From Planctomycetaceae bacterium (GTDB lineage: Bacteria; Planctomycetota; Planctomycetia; Pirellulales; Thermoguttaceae): DNA of 5,970 nucleotides. The notes beneath the pieces are model-generated. The model was not told the DNA's origin. It saw nothing but the letters and a program-made list of their open reading frames with translations, and ran no database searches. The position numbers and the translations under genes are program-made. The stretch is taken from the NCBI GenBank assembly GCA_031282385.1, contig JAITDV010000458.1, forward strand, positions 1 through 5,970. The letters are read 5' to 3'. Positions 1 through 5,902 of the stretch are shown here, in pieces (the stretch's first letter is position 1; each line of letters starts with the position of its first letter).

Positions 1-67
1 TCGGAGGCGTCTTCTTATTCCCCTCCTTCGGAGGGGTTAGGGGTGGTCTCGGAGGAGTTAAAGGCGG
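1..67. repeat. GC-rich hairpin repeat at the left edge
   Basis: A GC-rich block in an otherwise AT-rich intergenic region. It holds a perfect 7-bp inverted repeat, CCCCTCC at 20-26 and GGAGGGG at 30-36, around a TTC loop. The heptamer TCGGAGG occurs three times, at 1-7, 28-34 and 49-55. The look is that of a dispersed intergenic (REP-like) element or the 3' end of an upstream transcription unit. A classical intrinsic terminator is not obvious, because the stem is followed by TTAGGGGTGG and not by a T run; the T runs at about 69-73 and 82-87 are too far away. The left boundary may lie outside the window. Confidence 0.45.
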
Positions 68-445
68 TTTTTCGTTGTAGGTTTTTTGTTGCGTTGATGT
101 ATTTTTAGGTTAGAGAAAAAGTCTAATCTATAGAAAAACTCGACGAACTTTTCGATTTTGCTTTGGAATGTGTGTCGATTGGTGAATTTGAAACAGCGTT
201 GAGTTGATGGAATGTATAGTTATTTGTTTGTGGTTGTAAAATTGCAGAGTTATTATAAATATTTCTCTGAAGATTGTGGTATAACATATTGACAGCACAT
301 AACTTAAATTTCCCAACGAAAATTTGTTGCCCAAATTATTTTATGTGTGTAAAAAAATATTTGTGGGGTGGTTGTTTATTGTTATTGATTTGATAAAATT
401 TCGCCCTTTGAATTTTGTGTTGGTTTCAATTTATGATACTCAAAA

Positions 446-481
446 AATATTACACCAAATAATAATATTACACCAAATAAT
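446..481. repeat. Perfect 18-bp tandem duplication
   Basis: AATATTACACCAAATAAT at 446-463 is followed immediately by an identical copy at 464-481. No gene covers it. The perfect identity suggests a recent slippage duplication or a paired binding site upstream of the chaperone operon, whose start codon is about 250 bp downstream. Function unknown. Confidence 0.85.
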
Positions 482-578
482 TAGGTAACTTTGTTTCTGA
501 AGATCAAAAGATCATTTGTTTCGCCTATTTTTTGAGTGAGAGTTGAGAATTTCATTTTTTAGATTTTGATAATTTATG

Positions 579-602
579 TCAACCTGCTTATTGTCAAGTT
601 GA
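579..602. promoter_or_regulatory. Imperfect inverted repeat upstream of the chaperone operon
   Basis: TCAACCTG (579-586) and CAAGTTGA (595-602) are inverted repeats with one mismatch (7 of 8 pairs) around an 8-base spacer. TGTCAA also occurs twice in direct orientation, at 577-582 and 592-597. The site is about 130 bp before the chaperone start, where an operator could sit. In such AT-rich DNA a chance match is quite possible. Confidence 0.2.
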
Positions 603-691
603 TGTTGATGAGATTATTGATTTAAAAGGTATTCTGTATATTTGAGATTAGATTGTACAAGACGTTTAATGTTGCGACGTAAAAAATAAAT

Positions 692-722
692 AAGGACAAC
701 TAAAATGAAGATTAGTTATTAG
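692..722 (+). promoter_or_regulatory. Shine-Dalgarno and five-codon minicistron before dnaK
   Basis: AAGGA at 692-696 lies 8 bases before an ATG at 705, ideal spacing for ribosome binding. The reading frame that starts there codes only MKISY and stops at TAG (720-722), ten bases before the chaperone ATG and in a different frame from it. The chaperone start has no Shine-Dalgarno of its own. Ribosomes may load here and re-initiate at 733, or start there by a leaderless or unstructured route. A second tiny frame upstream (669-689, MLRRKK) lacks a clear ribosome binding site. Confidence 0.35.
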
Positions 723-734
723 TTACTAGTTTAT
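714..734 (+). repeat. 7-bp tandem repeat running into the dnaK start codon
   Basis: Three 7-bp units follow one another: AGTTATT (714-720), AGTTACT (721-727), AGTTTAT (728-734). The last unit supplies the first two bases of the chaperone ATG at 733. Seven-base slippage here would change the distance between the upstream Shine-Dalgarno and the start codon. Confidence 0.6.
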
Positions 735-2574
735 GGAAACTATATTAGGAATTGACCTCGGAACTACGAACAGTGAAGTATCAGTAATCCGTGATAAGGA
801 AATTATTGTTGTTGAAAAAGATGGTCGGAAATTATTGCCTTCTGTTGTTGGGGTTGATCCTGCGGGCAATTTGCTTGTTGGGCATACTGCCCGTAATCAG
901 GCAATACTTTATCCTGAAAGAACCATCAAATCTATTAAAAGGTTGATGGGAGAAAATGTCAAAGTTAAACTTGGCAACAGGGAATATTCGCCGCCTGAAA
1001 TTTCTGCAATGATTTTGAAAACGCTGAAGACTAATGCGGAAGAGATATTGTCGCAAAAATTTTCTAAGGCGGTTATAACAGTTCCAGCTTTTTTCAATGA
1101 TACGCAACGTGAAGCAACTCGGCTTGCGGGTGAGCTTGCTGGACTTAATGTTGTTCGTATTATAAATGAGCCTACAGCGGCGTCTCTTTGTTACGAAACT
1201 GATCCTGATTCTAATTCGACAGGTGAAAGTAAACCTGAAACTATTCTTGTTTATGATCTTGGCGGTGGAACGTTTGATGTATCGATTGTAAGAGCGGAAG
1301 CAGGTGTAATAGAAGTTCTTGCATCGCATGGTGATACTCATCTTGGCGGTGATGATTTTGATCAACTTCTTTTTGATCATGTTTGTGATAATTATAAAAA
1401 GTTGACCAAGGTTGATTTGCGTGAAATTCCGGTTGCTGTCAGTCGTATTATGCAAGCGGTTGAGGCGGCGAAGATAGAGTTATCAACTAGTCCGTTTGCT
1501 ATTATTAAAGAAGAGTTTATTACGGGAAGGGACGGATTACCCTTGCATCTTGAGATGGAAATTGACCGTGGTGATTATGAGCGGATGATATTTCATTTGC
1601 TTGACAAGACGATAGCTTGTTTGAATGAAGCGTTGGAGGATGCGAATTTACGTCCGAGTGAGATAGATAAGATAATTATGGTTGGCGGGGCGTCGCGGAC
1701 TCCGTTGATACATGAGTTAATTGAGAATCGGATGGGCATGACACCGCATGGTGAGATTGATCCTGATCTTTGTGTTACGATGGGGGCGGCAATTCAGGGC
1801 GGTTTGATTGCAGGAACGGAGGTCGGTCGGGTATTAGTTGATATTACGCCGCATACGCTTGGGATTCATGTGATTTCCGATGAAAATATTTATCATTTCG
1901 CGCCGTTGATTAAGCGTAATACGCCTATTCCATGCCGAAAGAGTGATGTTTATTACAAGACATTTAAAGAGCAGAAAACAGTGGCAGTAACTATTTATCA
2001 AGGAGAGCATAATGATGTTCGTCAAAATATGTGTATTGGTGAATTTTGGTTGGAGGGTTTGTCAGTAGAATCTGCGTCGCCGGAGATATTATGCCAATTT
2101 GATCTTGACATTAACGGTATTTTGCATGTAACGGCAATTGAAAAAAGTACAGGATTAACAAGTGAAATTGTTGTTGAAAATGCTCTTTCGGCAAGAGAGC
2201 ATAAAGCGAATGAGAATTTCAAAAACGAGTTAAAACAACTCTTCCACGAGAACGATGAAGCTGCTCTTGTTTCGGAAGTTCGCGTTAGCAAAGATGATAA
2301 GATTGAGGAGTTATCGATTTCGGGAGTTGATGATTTGTTGTTATCGCAATTGAATCAGTTATCAAGTGAGCAATATGCAACTTATTCAGAGGAACTTAAA
2401 ACGGTTCGTAAGGGACTAAAGATGTTGGGCGGCAATTTGAAAACTAATACTGAGGATGTTAATGATTCGATCAAAAAAATTATGGCTGCCATCCAACAAG
2501 GTAACAAAGAAACCGCAAAAAAATTATCAGCAGAGCTTGATGATTTACTTTATTATCTTGATGATTCTTTGTGA
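733..2574 (+). CDS. dnaK: Hsp70-family molecular chaperone (DnaK-like)
   Basis: A cytoplasmic ATP-dependent chaperone of 613 residues, close to the usual DnaK length. The nucleotide-binding domain (about 1-365) is complete: phosphate-1 loop GIDLGTTNS at 6-14 with Asp8; Lys69 in SIKRLMG (E. coli Lys70); Glu146 in NEPTAASL (Glu171); phosphate-2 loop DLGGGTFD at 175-182 with Thr180 (Thr199); adenosine motif IIMVGGASRTPLI at 314-326. Relative to E. coli it lacks about 24 residues between Lys69 and Glu146, as in Gram-positive DnaK. The linker is reduced to VLVD (367-370). The beta substrate-binding domain (371 to about 480) is recognisable (DITPHTLG, RNTPIP, DINGILHVTA) but clearly diverged, and the helical lid (about 483-613) ends without an EEVD-like or acidic tail. 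ATG 733 fits the family N-terminus but has no Shine-Dalgarno (see 692-722). The next gene follows after 7 bases. Planctomycetes carry several Hsp70 paralogues, so this may be a specialised copy and not the housekeeping DnaK. Confidence 0.93.
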   Translation: METILGIDLGTTNSEVSVIRDKEIIVVEKDGRKLLPSVVGVDPAGNLLVGHTARNQAILYPERTIKSIKRLMGENVKVKLGNREYSPPEISAMILKTLKTNAEEILSQKFSKAVITVPAFFNDTQREATRLAGELAGLNVVRIINEPTAASLCYETDPDSNSTGESKPETILVYDLGGGTFDVSIVRAEAGVIEVLASHGDTHLGGDDFDQLLFDHVCDNYKKLTKVDLREIPVAVSRIMQAVEAAKIELSTSPFAIIKEEFITGRDGLPLHLEMEIDRGDYERMIFHLLDKTIACLNEALEDANLRPSEIDKIIMVGGASRTPLIHELIENRMGMTPHGEIDPDLCVTMGAAIQGGLIAGTEVGRVLVDITPHTLGIHVISDENIYHFAPLIKRNTPIPCRKSDVYYKTFKEQKTVAVTIYQGEHNDVRQNMCIGEFWLEGLSVESASPEILCQFDLDINGILHVTAIEKSTGLTSEIVVENALSAREHKANENFKNELKQLFHENDEAALVSEVRVSKDDKIEELSISGVDDLLLSQLNQLSSEQYATYSEELKTVRKGLKMLGGNLKTNTEDVNDSIKKIMAAIQQGNKETAKKLSAELDDLLYYLDDSL

Positions 2575-2581
2575 AAAATTT

Positions 2582-2896
2582 ATGGAAACGGAAATTAACG
2601 ACAGTAAATTTAAGTGTCCGACTTGTGCCAAAGTGCAAGAGTGGCGGGACACGTGTAAGTTGTGTGGAAGCGATGTTTCGCAATTGCGGAGTCTTGCAGT
2701 TGATTACATTAAGCTGCAAAAACGGCTCCGCGCAATTTTACAAAACGGTAACTTAATATACGCAGACGAACTTGCGCAACAGTTAATCTCAATATCACCA
2801 ACAACATTAAACAAAAAAATCCATAAATTTCTCAAATCGCTCATTCTAAAAAATGCAACAAATTTAGCTAATCCGCGTAGGTTTTCTGACAGATAA
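2582..2896 (+). CDS. Small zinc-ribbon protein coupled to the Hsp70 gene
   Basis: A 104-residue, probably cytoplasmic protein. An N-terminal zinc ribbon has two CxxC knuckles, CPTC (Cys12, Cys15) and CKLC (Cys25, Cys28), separated by nine residues. A basic helical region follows (about 34-92), including a TPR-like stretch at 47-68 with QNGN at 54-57. There is no signal peptide, membrane segment or J domain, and the spacing is not that of the DnaJ CxxCxGxG zinc finger. I chose ATG 2582, seven bases after the chaperone stop; the frame is open further upstream inside dnaK but those residues look like shadow sequence. No Shine-Dalgarno precedes it, so translational coupling to dnaK is likely. The context suggests a dedicated Hsp70 partner or substrate adaptor, but this is inference. 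The stretch at 47-68 resembles the chaperone's own C-terminus (residues 581-602). I do not recognise a named family. Confidence 0.75.
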   Translation: METEINDSKFKCPTCAKVQEWRDTCKLCGSDVSQLRSLAVDYIKLQKRLRAILQNGNLIYADELAQQLISISPTTLNKKIHKFLKSLILKNATNLANPRRFSDR

Positions 2897-3124
2897 ATTT
2901 TGTCAAGTTATTGCAATTCTAGTGTTAATAATTTTACTGTATAAATCTGTGCAAATTATGTATAGTTTTTAATCGTCAAAAATTATGTGATTTTCAAGTT
3001 GATTAGTTTTTGAAATCTTTATTTTTGCATTTTCTTTTTTTGTTCTGATAGTTCCGATTTTTCCGTCTGACTTGGTATTCTTAAATTTTTATTTTCTCAT
3101 ATACCGAAAATTCGATAATACAAA
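2897..3124. other. AT- and T-rich intergenic region
   Basis: No gene is seen here. The region is strongly T-rich from about 3007 to 3100. No clear hairpin plus T-run terminator follows the zinc-ribbon gene. A possible -10 (GATAAT, 3114-3119) and a possible -35 (TTGGTA, 3072-3077) exist, but not at a matching spacing, so no promoter is called. AAATTATGT occurs twice (2953-2961 and 2980-2988). The gap before the next gene is about 300 bp, so that gene probably has its own promoter. Confidence 0.5.
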
Positions 3125-3182
3125 ATGCCGGCGCGGAGTGTACATGTGGGTGCCGTCGGGATTAGGCAATAGACACCAAATC
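3125..3182 (+). promoter_or_regulatory. GC-rich leader segment before the exported-protein gene
   Basis: From 3126 to 3190 the GC content jumps to 38 of 65 bases (about 58%), against very AT-rich DNA upstream. GGTGCC (3149-3154) can pair with GG (3165-3166) and CACC (3174-3177), giving a weak bulged stem. Two short frames run through it. ATG 3125 gives 15 codons ending in TAG (3170-3172), in the same frame as the downstream gene. ATG 3144 gives 15 codons ending in TAA (3189-3191). It could be a structured 5' leader, a leader-peptide region, or an N-terminal extension cut off by the amber codon. I recognise no known riboswitch. Confidence 0.3.
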
Positions 3183-3188
3183 GAGGGG
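3183..3188 (+). promoter_or_regulatory. Ribosome binding site that sets the start at 3194
   Basis: GAGGGG ends five bases before ATG 3194. It is the strongest Shine-Dalgarno near a supported gene in the window. It favours this ATG over the internal ATG at 3251, even though the latter would give a more conventional signal peptide. Confidence 0.7.
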
Positions 3189-3193
3189 TAAAA

Positions 3194-5713
3194 ATGGTGG
3201 CGAGACTGTCAAATTTTGAAAATTATGTTGTAAATTTAACGGATGTTACGATGAGACGATTGCAGCGATTGTTTTTTGTTCCGTCTTTATTTATTTTATT
3301 ATCGTTTATAATTCAAGTAAACGTAATAGAGAACCTGATTTACGCAGCAAAATCAGGTTCTGCCGGTACTGTTGGGCAAGATGTCAAGATTGCCGATCAA
3401 ATTGTACAAGAAAAAAATATTCCGCAACTAACTGCGCCGTCAAATTCTCCGTCTAAAAGCAAAATCTACCCCAAAGCGATAATCCGGCAATTATCGCAAA
3501 TTACAGCAAGCAAACAGGAAGTAGTAGAGCCTCTCTCGAATTGGGCGAAAAAAATAACACAATTGATCGATAATTTGATTTTGAGTTGGGATAGTGGTGA
3601 TTTTGCGGCAAGTGAAAAGCATCTTGACCTTATCAGAGTATCAATTTTTGAGCTTGATTCTTTACGTAAATCATTATCTATTTTTGTGTCCGGCAAAAAT
3701 TCAGTAAAAGGAGCCGGTTTGAACGGAACAAATAATGGGACGGAAGCAAATCTAAGTTCTTTGGATAATATTTTATCGGAACATTATATTCCAGACGTAA
3801 TTGCAATTGAGGAACTGCAATACGGACTTGAACGGCGTTACATTTTTTGGAAATTTGCGTTGGATGTAGAAGTGAGTGAAACATTTCCGGTTTCGGCAAA
3901 TTTAGGCAAAAGCAATGAGAACTTGGACAAATTGATTAAATTAACGTTGGCGGTTGAAAAATTTTTGCTCAATAATAAATCAAAAACATCGAATGGTGAG
4001 AAGATAAGCGAGTTGTGGATTAATTATTTTGAGACGCGGAATCTTGTTGCAGGTTTGGAGGCTTACAAAAAGTCGCTACAGGAAAATACCCAAAAGGACG
4101 CCAGAGAACGAAGGATTTTGGAGGAATATTTGGTATCTTTTTGTTCGACAGTAAATGTTATTTTGTATCGTTTTACGGATTCACGTTTAACGGACAAGCA
4201 AGTTTCGTATCTTAAATCACCGGTTATTCGGGAGTGGCGTTTGGAGCTTGAGCGTTGGGGTTCGGATACGGTTTTGCCGGTTGTTTTGTTGTCGGATATA
4301 GAGCGTTATGAGGATCGTGTTGGGATGAGTGATATGCAAAATTTGTTTCGCACGGCAACACGGATGGCGTTTTCGCGGTCTGAAGTCTCGCGTAAATTTG
4401 GGTTGATTGTGCATGAGATTTATGGTGGTTCTAATGTCAAGTTGTATCTTTCAAAGGTACTGGTCAATCATCTTATCCCTTCGCAAGAAAAGGAGATAAA
4501 ATCTTTTCGTGAATATATTCAGAACCAACGTGTGGTTGGCAAGCGTGAGTCTGATTTTGAAGTCAAGGTGAATTTTATTCCTGATTCGGAGCGGCTTTTA
4601 ATTTCGCTGGATGTTGAGGGCAATATTGCAACTTCGAGTCGGGCAAATGCTTTTGCAACAACTTTATTTAATCGTGGTGAAGCTAAATGTACTGCGCAAA
4701 AGCAAGTAGAGCTTACGGAGGATGGCTTTCAATTTTCGCCGACTGAAGTGAAAATTGCGAGTAATCGTTTACAGTTACGAGGAATACGTACAGATTTTGA
4801 CGGTTTACCGTTGATTTCTAATCTTGTTCGGGCGATTGTGTTTAGTCAATATGAGTTACGTCGCAGCGACGCCCGCAAGGAAACAAGTTATAAAATTAAA
4901 CAACAAGTAAAGCAACGGATAGATCAAGAGGCGGAATCAGGTTTTCTTGGATTTAATGGCAAGTTTGGTAATTTGATGGAAGTGTCGAATAATGATTTTG
5001 GTCTTTCTGTTGAGAAGAAAGGTTCTATTACGGAGGAACATTGGCTTTTAACTTCTTGGGTTATACGCAGTTCGGGTATTTTGGGAGGTAACACGCCGGC
5101 GCCGGCGACATTGCGTGGTTCGTTTGCGGATATGAAAGTACACGAGTCGGCTATAAATGCGATTATCAGCAAACTTGATATTGCGGGCAAAACGGACACT
5201 GTGGGTAATTTTAGAGCGATGATAAGTGAACAGTTTAAGTATAAAGAGATTGCGGAACCTGGTGAAAATGATGATGTCGTGATAGGTTTTGGCAAATATA
5301 ATCCGGTGGTTGTGCGGTTTGTTGATGGAGTTATAGAGCTTGCAATTTCAATTGATTCGTTGAAGTTGGATAGGCAAACTTATCGTGATTTTCAGGTATT
5401 TATCAGGTATGAACCGGTTTATGTTGAAAACAATGGACTTGTGTTACGGCGGCGCGGTGTGATTAGTTTGGAGAAGGCGAAGATCAGTTCTCAAATTGTA
5501 TTACGTGCTGTGTTTGGTAAAATTTTCCCTGAAGAGAAAACATTTTCTCTAACGCCGAAGTTTCTGAAAGAGGACAAGAGGTTTGAGGGATTGACAACGG
5601 GTTTGTGTAGGATTGGCAAGGGTTGGTTTGCGATTGCGTTAGTTAATTCTGATGTTCCGGTTGAGAATCCGCTTGTAAGTGATATTGCGCCGATAAACCA
5701 ATTCAAACGATAA
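3194..5713 (+). CDS. Large exported protein of unknown function, planctomycete-type
   Basis: An 839-residue protein. A basic stretch (Arg21, Arg22, Arg25) precedes a hydrophobic core at about 26-43, then IYAAKS at 49-54, which could be a signal-peptidase site near 51-52; otherwise this is a membrane anchor. Residues 54-92 are a Ser/Pro/Lys-rich linker. Residues 93-330 are mainly helical, with a Gly/Asn-rich loop at about 172-188. From about 340 to the end the sequence alternates beta-like and helical blocks, with landmarks ERWGSD (353-358), GGSNVKLYLS (411-420), TDFDGLPLISNLVRAI (533-548), TPAPATL (634-640), VHESAIN (649-655) and GWFAIAL (810-816). I recall these landmarks, in this order, from conserved hypothetical planctomycete proteins; that is memory, not a search. 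Three isolated Cys (317, 499, 805) and no recognised catalytic motif argue against an obvious enzyme. It probably acts in the periplasm or at the cell envelope. The 19 residues before Met20 make an unusually long n-region; Met20 (ATG 3251) is the alternative start. Confidence 0.85.
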   Translation: MVARLSNFENYVVNLTDVTMRRLQRLFFVPSLFILLSFIIQVNVIENLIYAAKSGSAGTVGQDVKIADQIVQEKNIPQLTAPSNSPSKSKIYPKAIIRQLSQITASKQEVVEPLSNWAKKITQLIDNLILSWDSGDFAASEKHLDLIRVSIFELDSLRKSLSIFVSGKNSVKGAGLNGTNNGTEANLSSLDNILSEHYIPDVIAIEELQYGLERRYIFWKFALDVEVSETFPVSANLGKSNENLDKLIKLTLAVEKFLLNNKSKTSNGEKISELWINYFETRNLVAGLEAYKKSLQENTQKDARERRILEEYLVSFCSTVNVILYRFTDSRLTDKQVSYLKSPVIREWRLELERWGSDTVLPVVLLSDIERYEDRVGMSDMQNLFRTATRMAFSRSEVSRKFGLIVHEIYGGSNVKLYLSKVLVNHLIPSQEKEIKSFREYIQNQRVVGKRESDFEVKVNFIPDSERLLISLDVEGNIATSSRANAFATTLFNRGEAKCTAQKQVELTEDGFQFSPTEVKIASNRLQLRGIRTDFDGLPLISNLVRAIVFSQYELRRSDARKETSYKIKQQVKQRIDQEAESGFLGFNGKFGNLMEVSNNDFGLSVEKKGSITEEHWLLTSWVIRSSGILGGNTPAPATLRGSFADMKVHESAINAIISKLDIAGKTDTVGNFRAMISEQFKYKEIAEPGENDDVVIGFGKYNPVVVRFVDGVIELAISIDSLKLDRQTYRDFQVFIRYEPVYVENNGLVLRRRGVISLEKAKISSQIVLRAVFGKIFPEEKTFSLTPKFLKEDKRFEGLTTGLCRIGKGWFAIALVNSDVPVENPLVSDIAPINQFKR
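5094..5107. repeat. 14-bp perfect GC palindrome inside the exported-protein gene
   Basis: CGCCGGCGCCGGCG is its own reverse complement and consists only of G and C, in a gene that is otherwise AT-rich. It encodes the centre of the TPAPAT stretch, so proline and alanine codons partly explain it. It could form a short cruciform or methylation target, but may be only a by-product of the protein sequence. Confidence 0.6.
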
Positions 5714-5731
5714 AAGTTAGCAAGTTTGTAA

Positions 5732-5902
5732 CTATTCATTAGCGGTTATGAACATTCATTTTTCTGTCATATTGGGGACGGAAAATTTAATATCACAACT
5801 GAACAGTTACAAAAAAATTTACTTAACGAACAAGATTATTCTTTTTTGCAATTTGTTAAGATTTGGAGGTTGGAGATGAATTTCGGTTGCGGGATATTAT
5901 GA
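5732..5902 (+). pseudogene. Possible broken or missed small gene
   Basis: This frame is open from just after TAA 5729 to TGA 5900-5902 but has no ATG or GTG start before 5876. From about 5765 its translation looks protein-like (CHIGDGKFNITTEQLQ, then SFLQFVKIWRLEM) and loosely recalls a GYF-type small domain, which I cannot confirm. An ATG at 5748 lies in another frame and gives a less convincing 43-residue product ending at TGA 5877-5879. One extra T in the T run at 5759-5763 would join that ATG to the better frame and give a 51-residue protein. So this could be a frameshifted remnant, an assembly indel, or non-coding DNA. Confidence 0.22.
5865..5902 (+). promoter_or_regulatory. Strong Shine-Dalgarno with an eight-codon ORF
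   Basis: GGAGG at 5865-5869 is six bases before ATG 5876. That frame codes only MNFGCGIL and stops at TGA 5900-5902, overlapping the next ATG (5899) as ATGA. It could be a translational leader for the frame at 5899, or the tail of the possible gene at 5732-5902 with a chance GGAGG. Confidence 0.3.

Larger units (their letters stand above)
68..668. other. Intergenic region without a supported gene
   Basis: About 600 very AT-rich bases with frequent stops. The only sizeable open frame (128-334, minus strand) has no recognisable motif and low-complexity composition, so it is not called. No CIRCE-type heat-shock operator (TTAGCACTC-N9-GAGTGCTAA) and no convincing sigma-70 promoter was seen. The only structures noted are the 18-bp tandem duplication at 446-481 and the inverted repeat at 579-602, listed separately. 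The chaperone promoter presumably lies in the 3' part, but it cannot be placed by eye. Confidence 0.6.

Noticed and set aside
128..334. 68-codon open frame on the minus strand in the left intergenic region
   Set aside because: Composition is typical of translated AT-rich DNA, with no motif, no clear Shine-Dalgarno and no partner gene.
832..1455. 207-codon open frame on the minus strand inside dnaK
   Set aside because: It lies fully antisense to the conserved Hsp70 ATPase domain, and its product is basic, Arg/Asn/Ile-rich and motif-free. Long antisense frames are common under Hsp70 genes because of codon bias.
2456..2581. Upstream in-frame extension of the zinc-ribbon gene into dnaK
   Set aside because: The 42 extra residues lie on the conserved dnaK 3' end in another frame and read as shadow sequence. 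ATG 2582 starts just before the zinc ribbon.
2571..2756. GTG start overlapping the dnaK stop as GTGA, 61 codons
   Set aside because: The overlap is tempting, but the product ignores the CxxC-x9-CxxC pattern of the competing frame that starts at 2582 and shows no domain of its own.
594..3003. Ten-mer TCAAGTTGAT present upstream of both dnaK (594-603) and the zinc-ribbon/exported-protein gap (2994-3003)
   Set aside because: Several shared ten-mers are expected by chance in a 6-kb AT-rich window, and the distances to the start codons differ, so a shared operator is not supported.
2897..3120. Intrinsic terminator or sigma-70 promoter between genes 2 and 3
   Set aside because: T runs and -10-like hexamers are plentiful in this AT-rich DNA, but none comes with a proper stem or a matching -35 at 16-18 bp.
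4924..5295. 123-codon minus-strand frame inside the exported-protein gene
   Set aside because: It is a shadow of a well-supported plus-strand gene and has no recognisable motif. The other minus-strand frames in genes 1 and 3 were rejected for the same reason.
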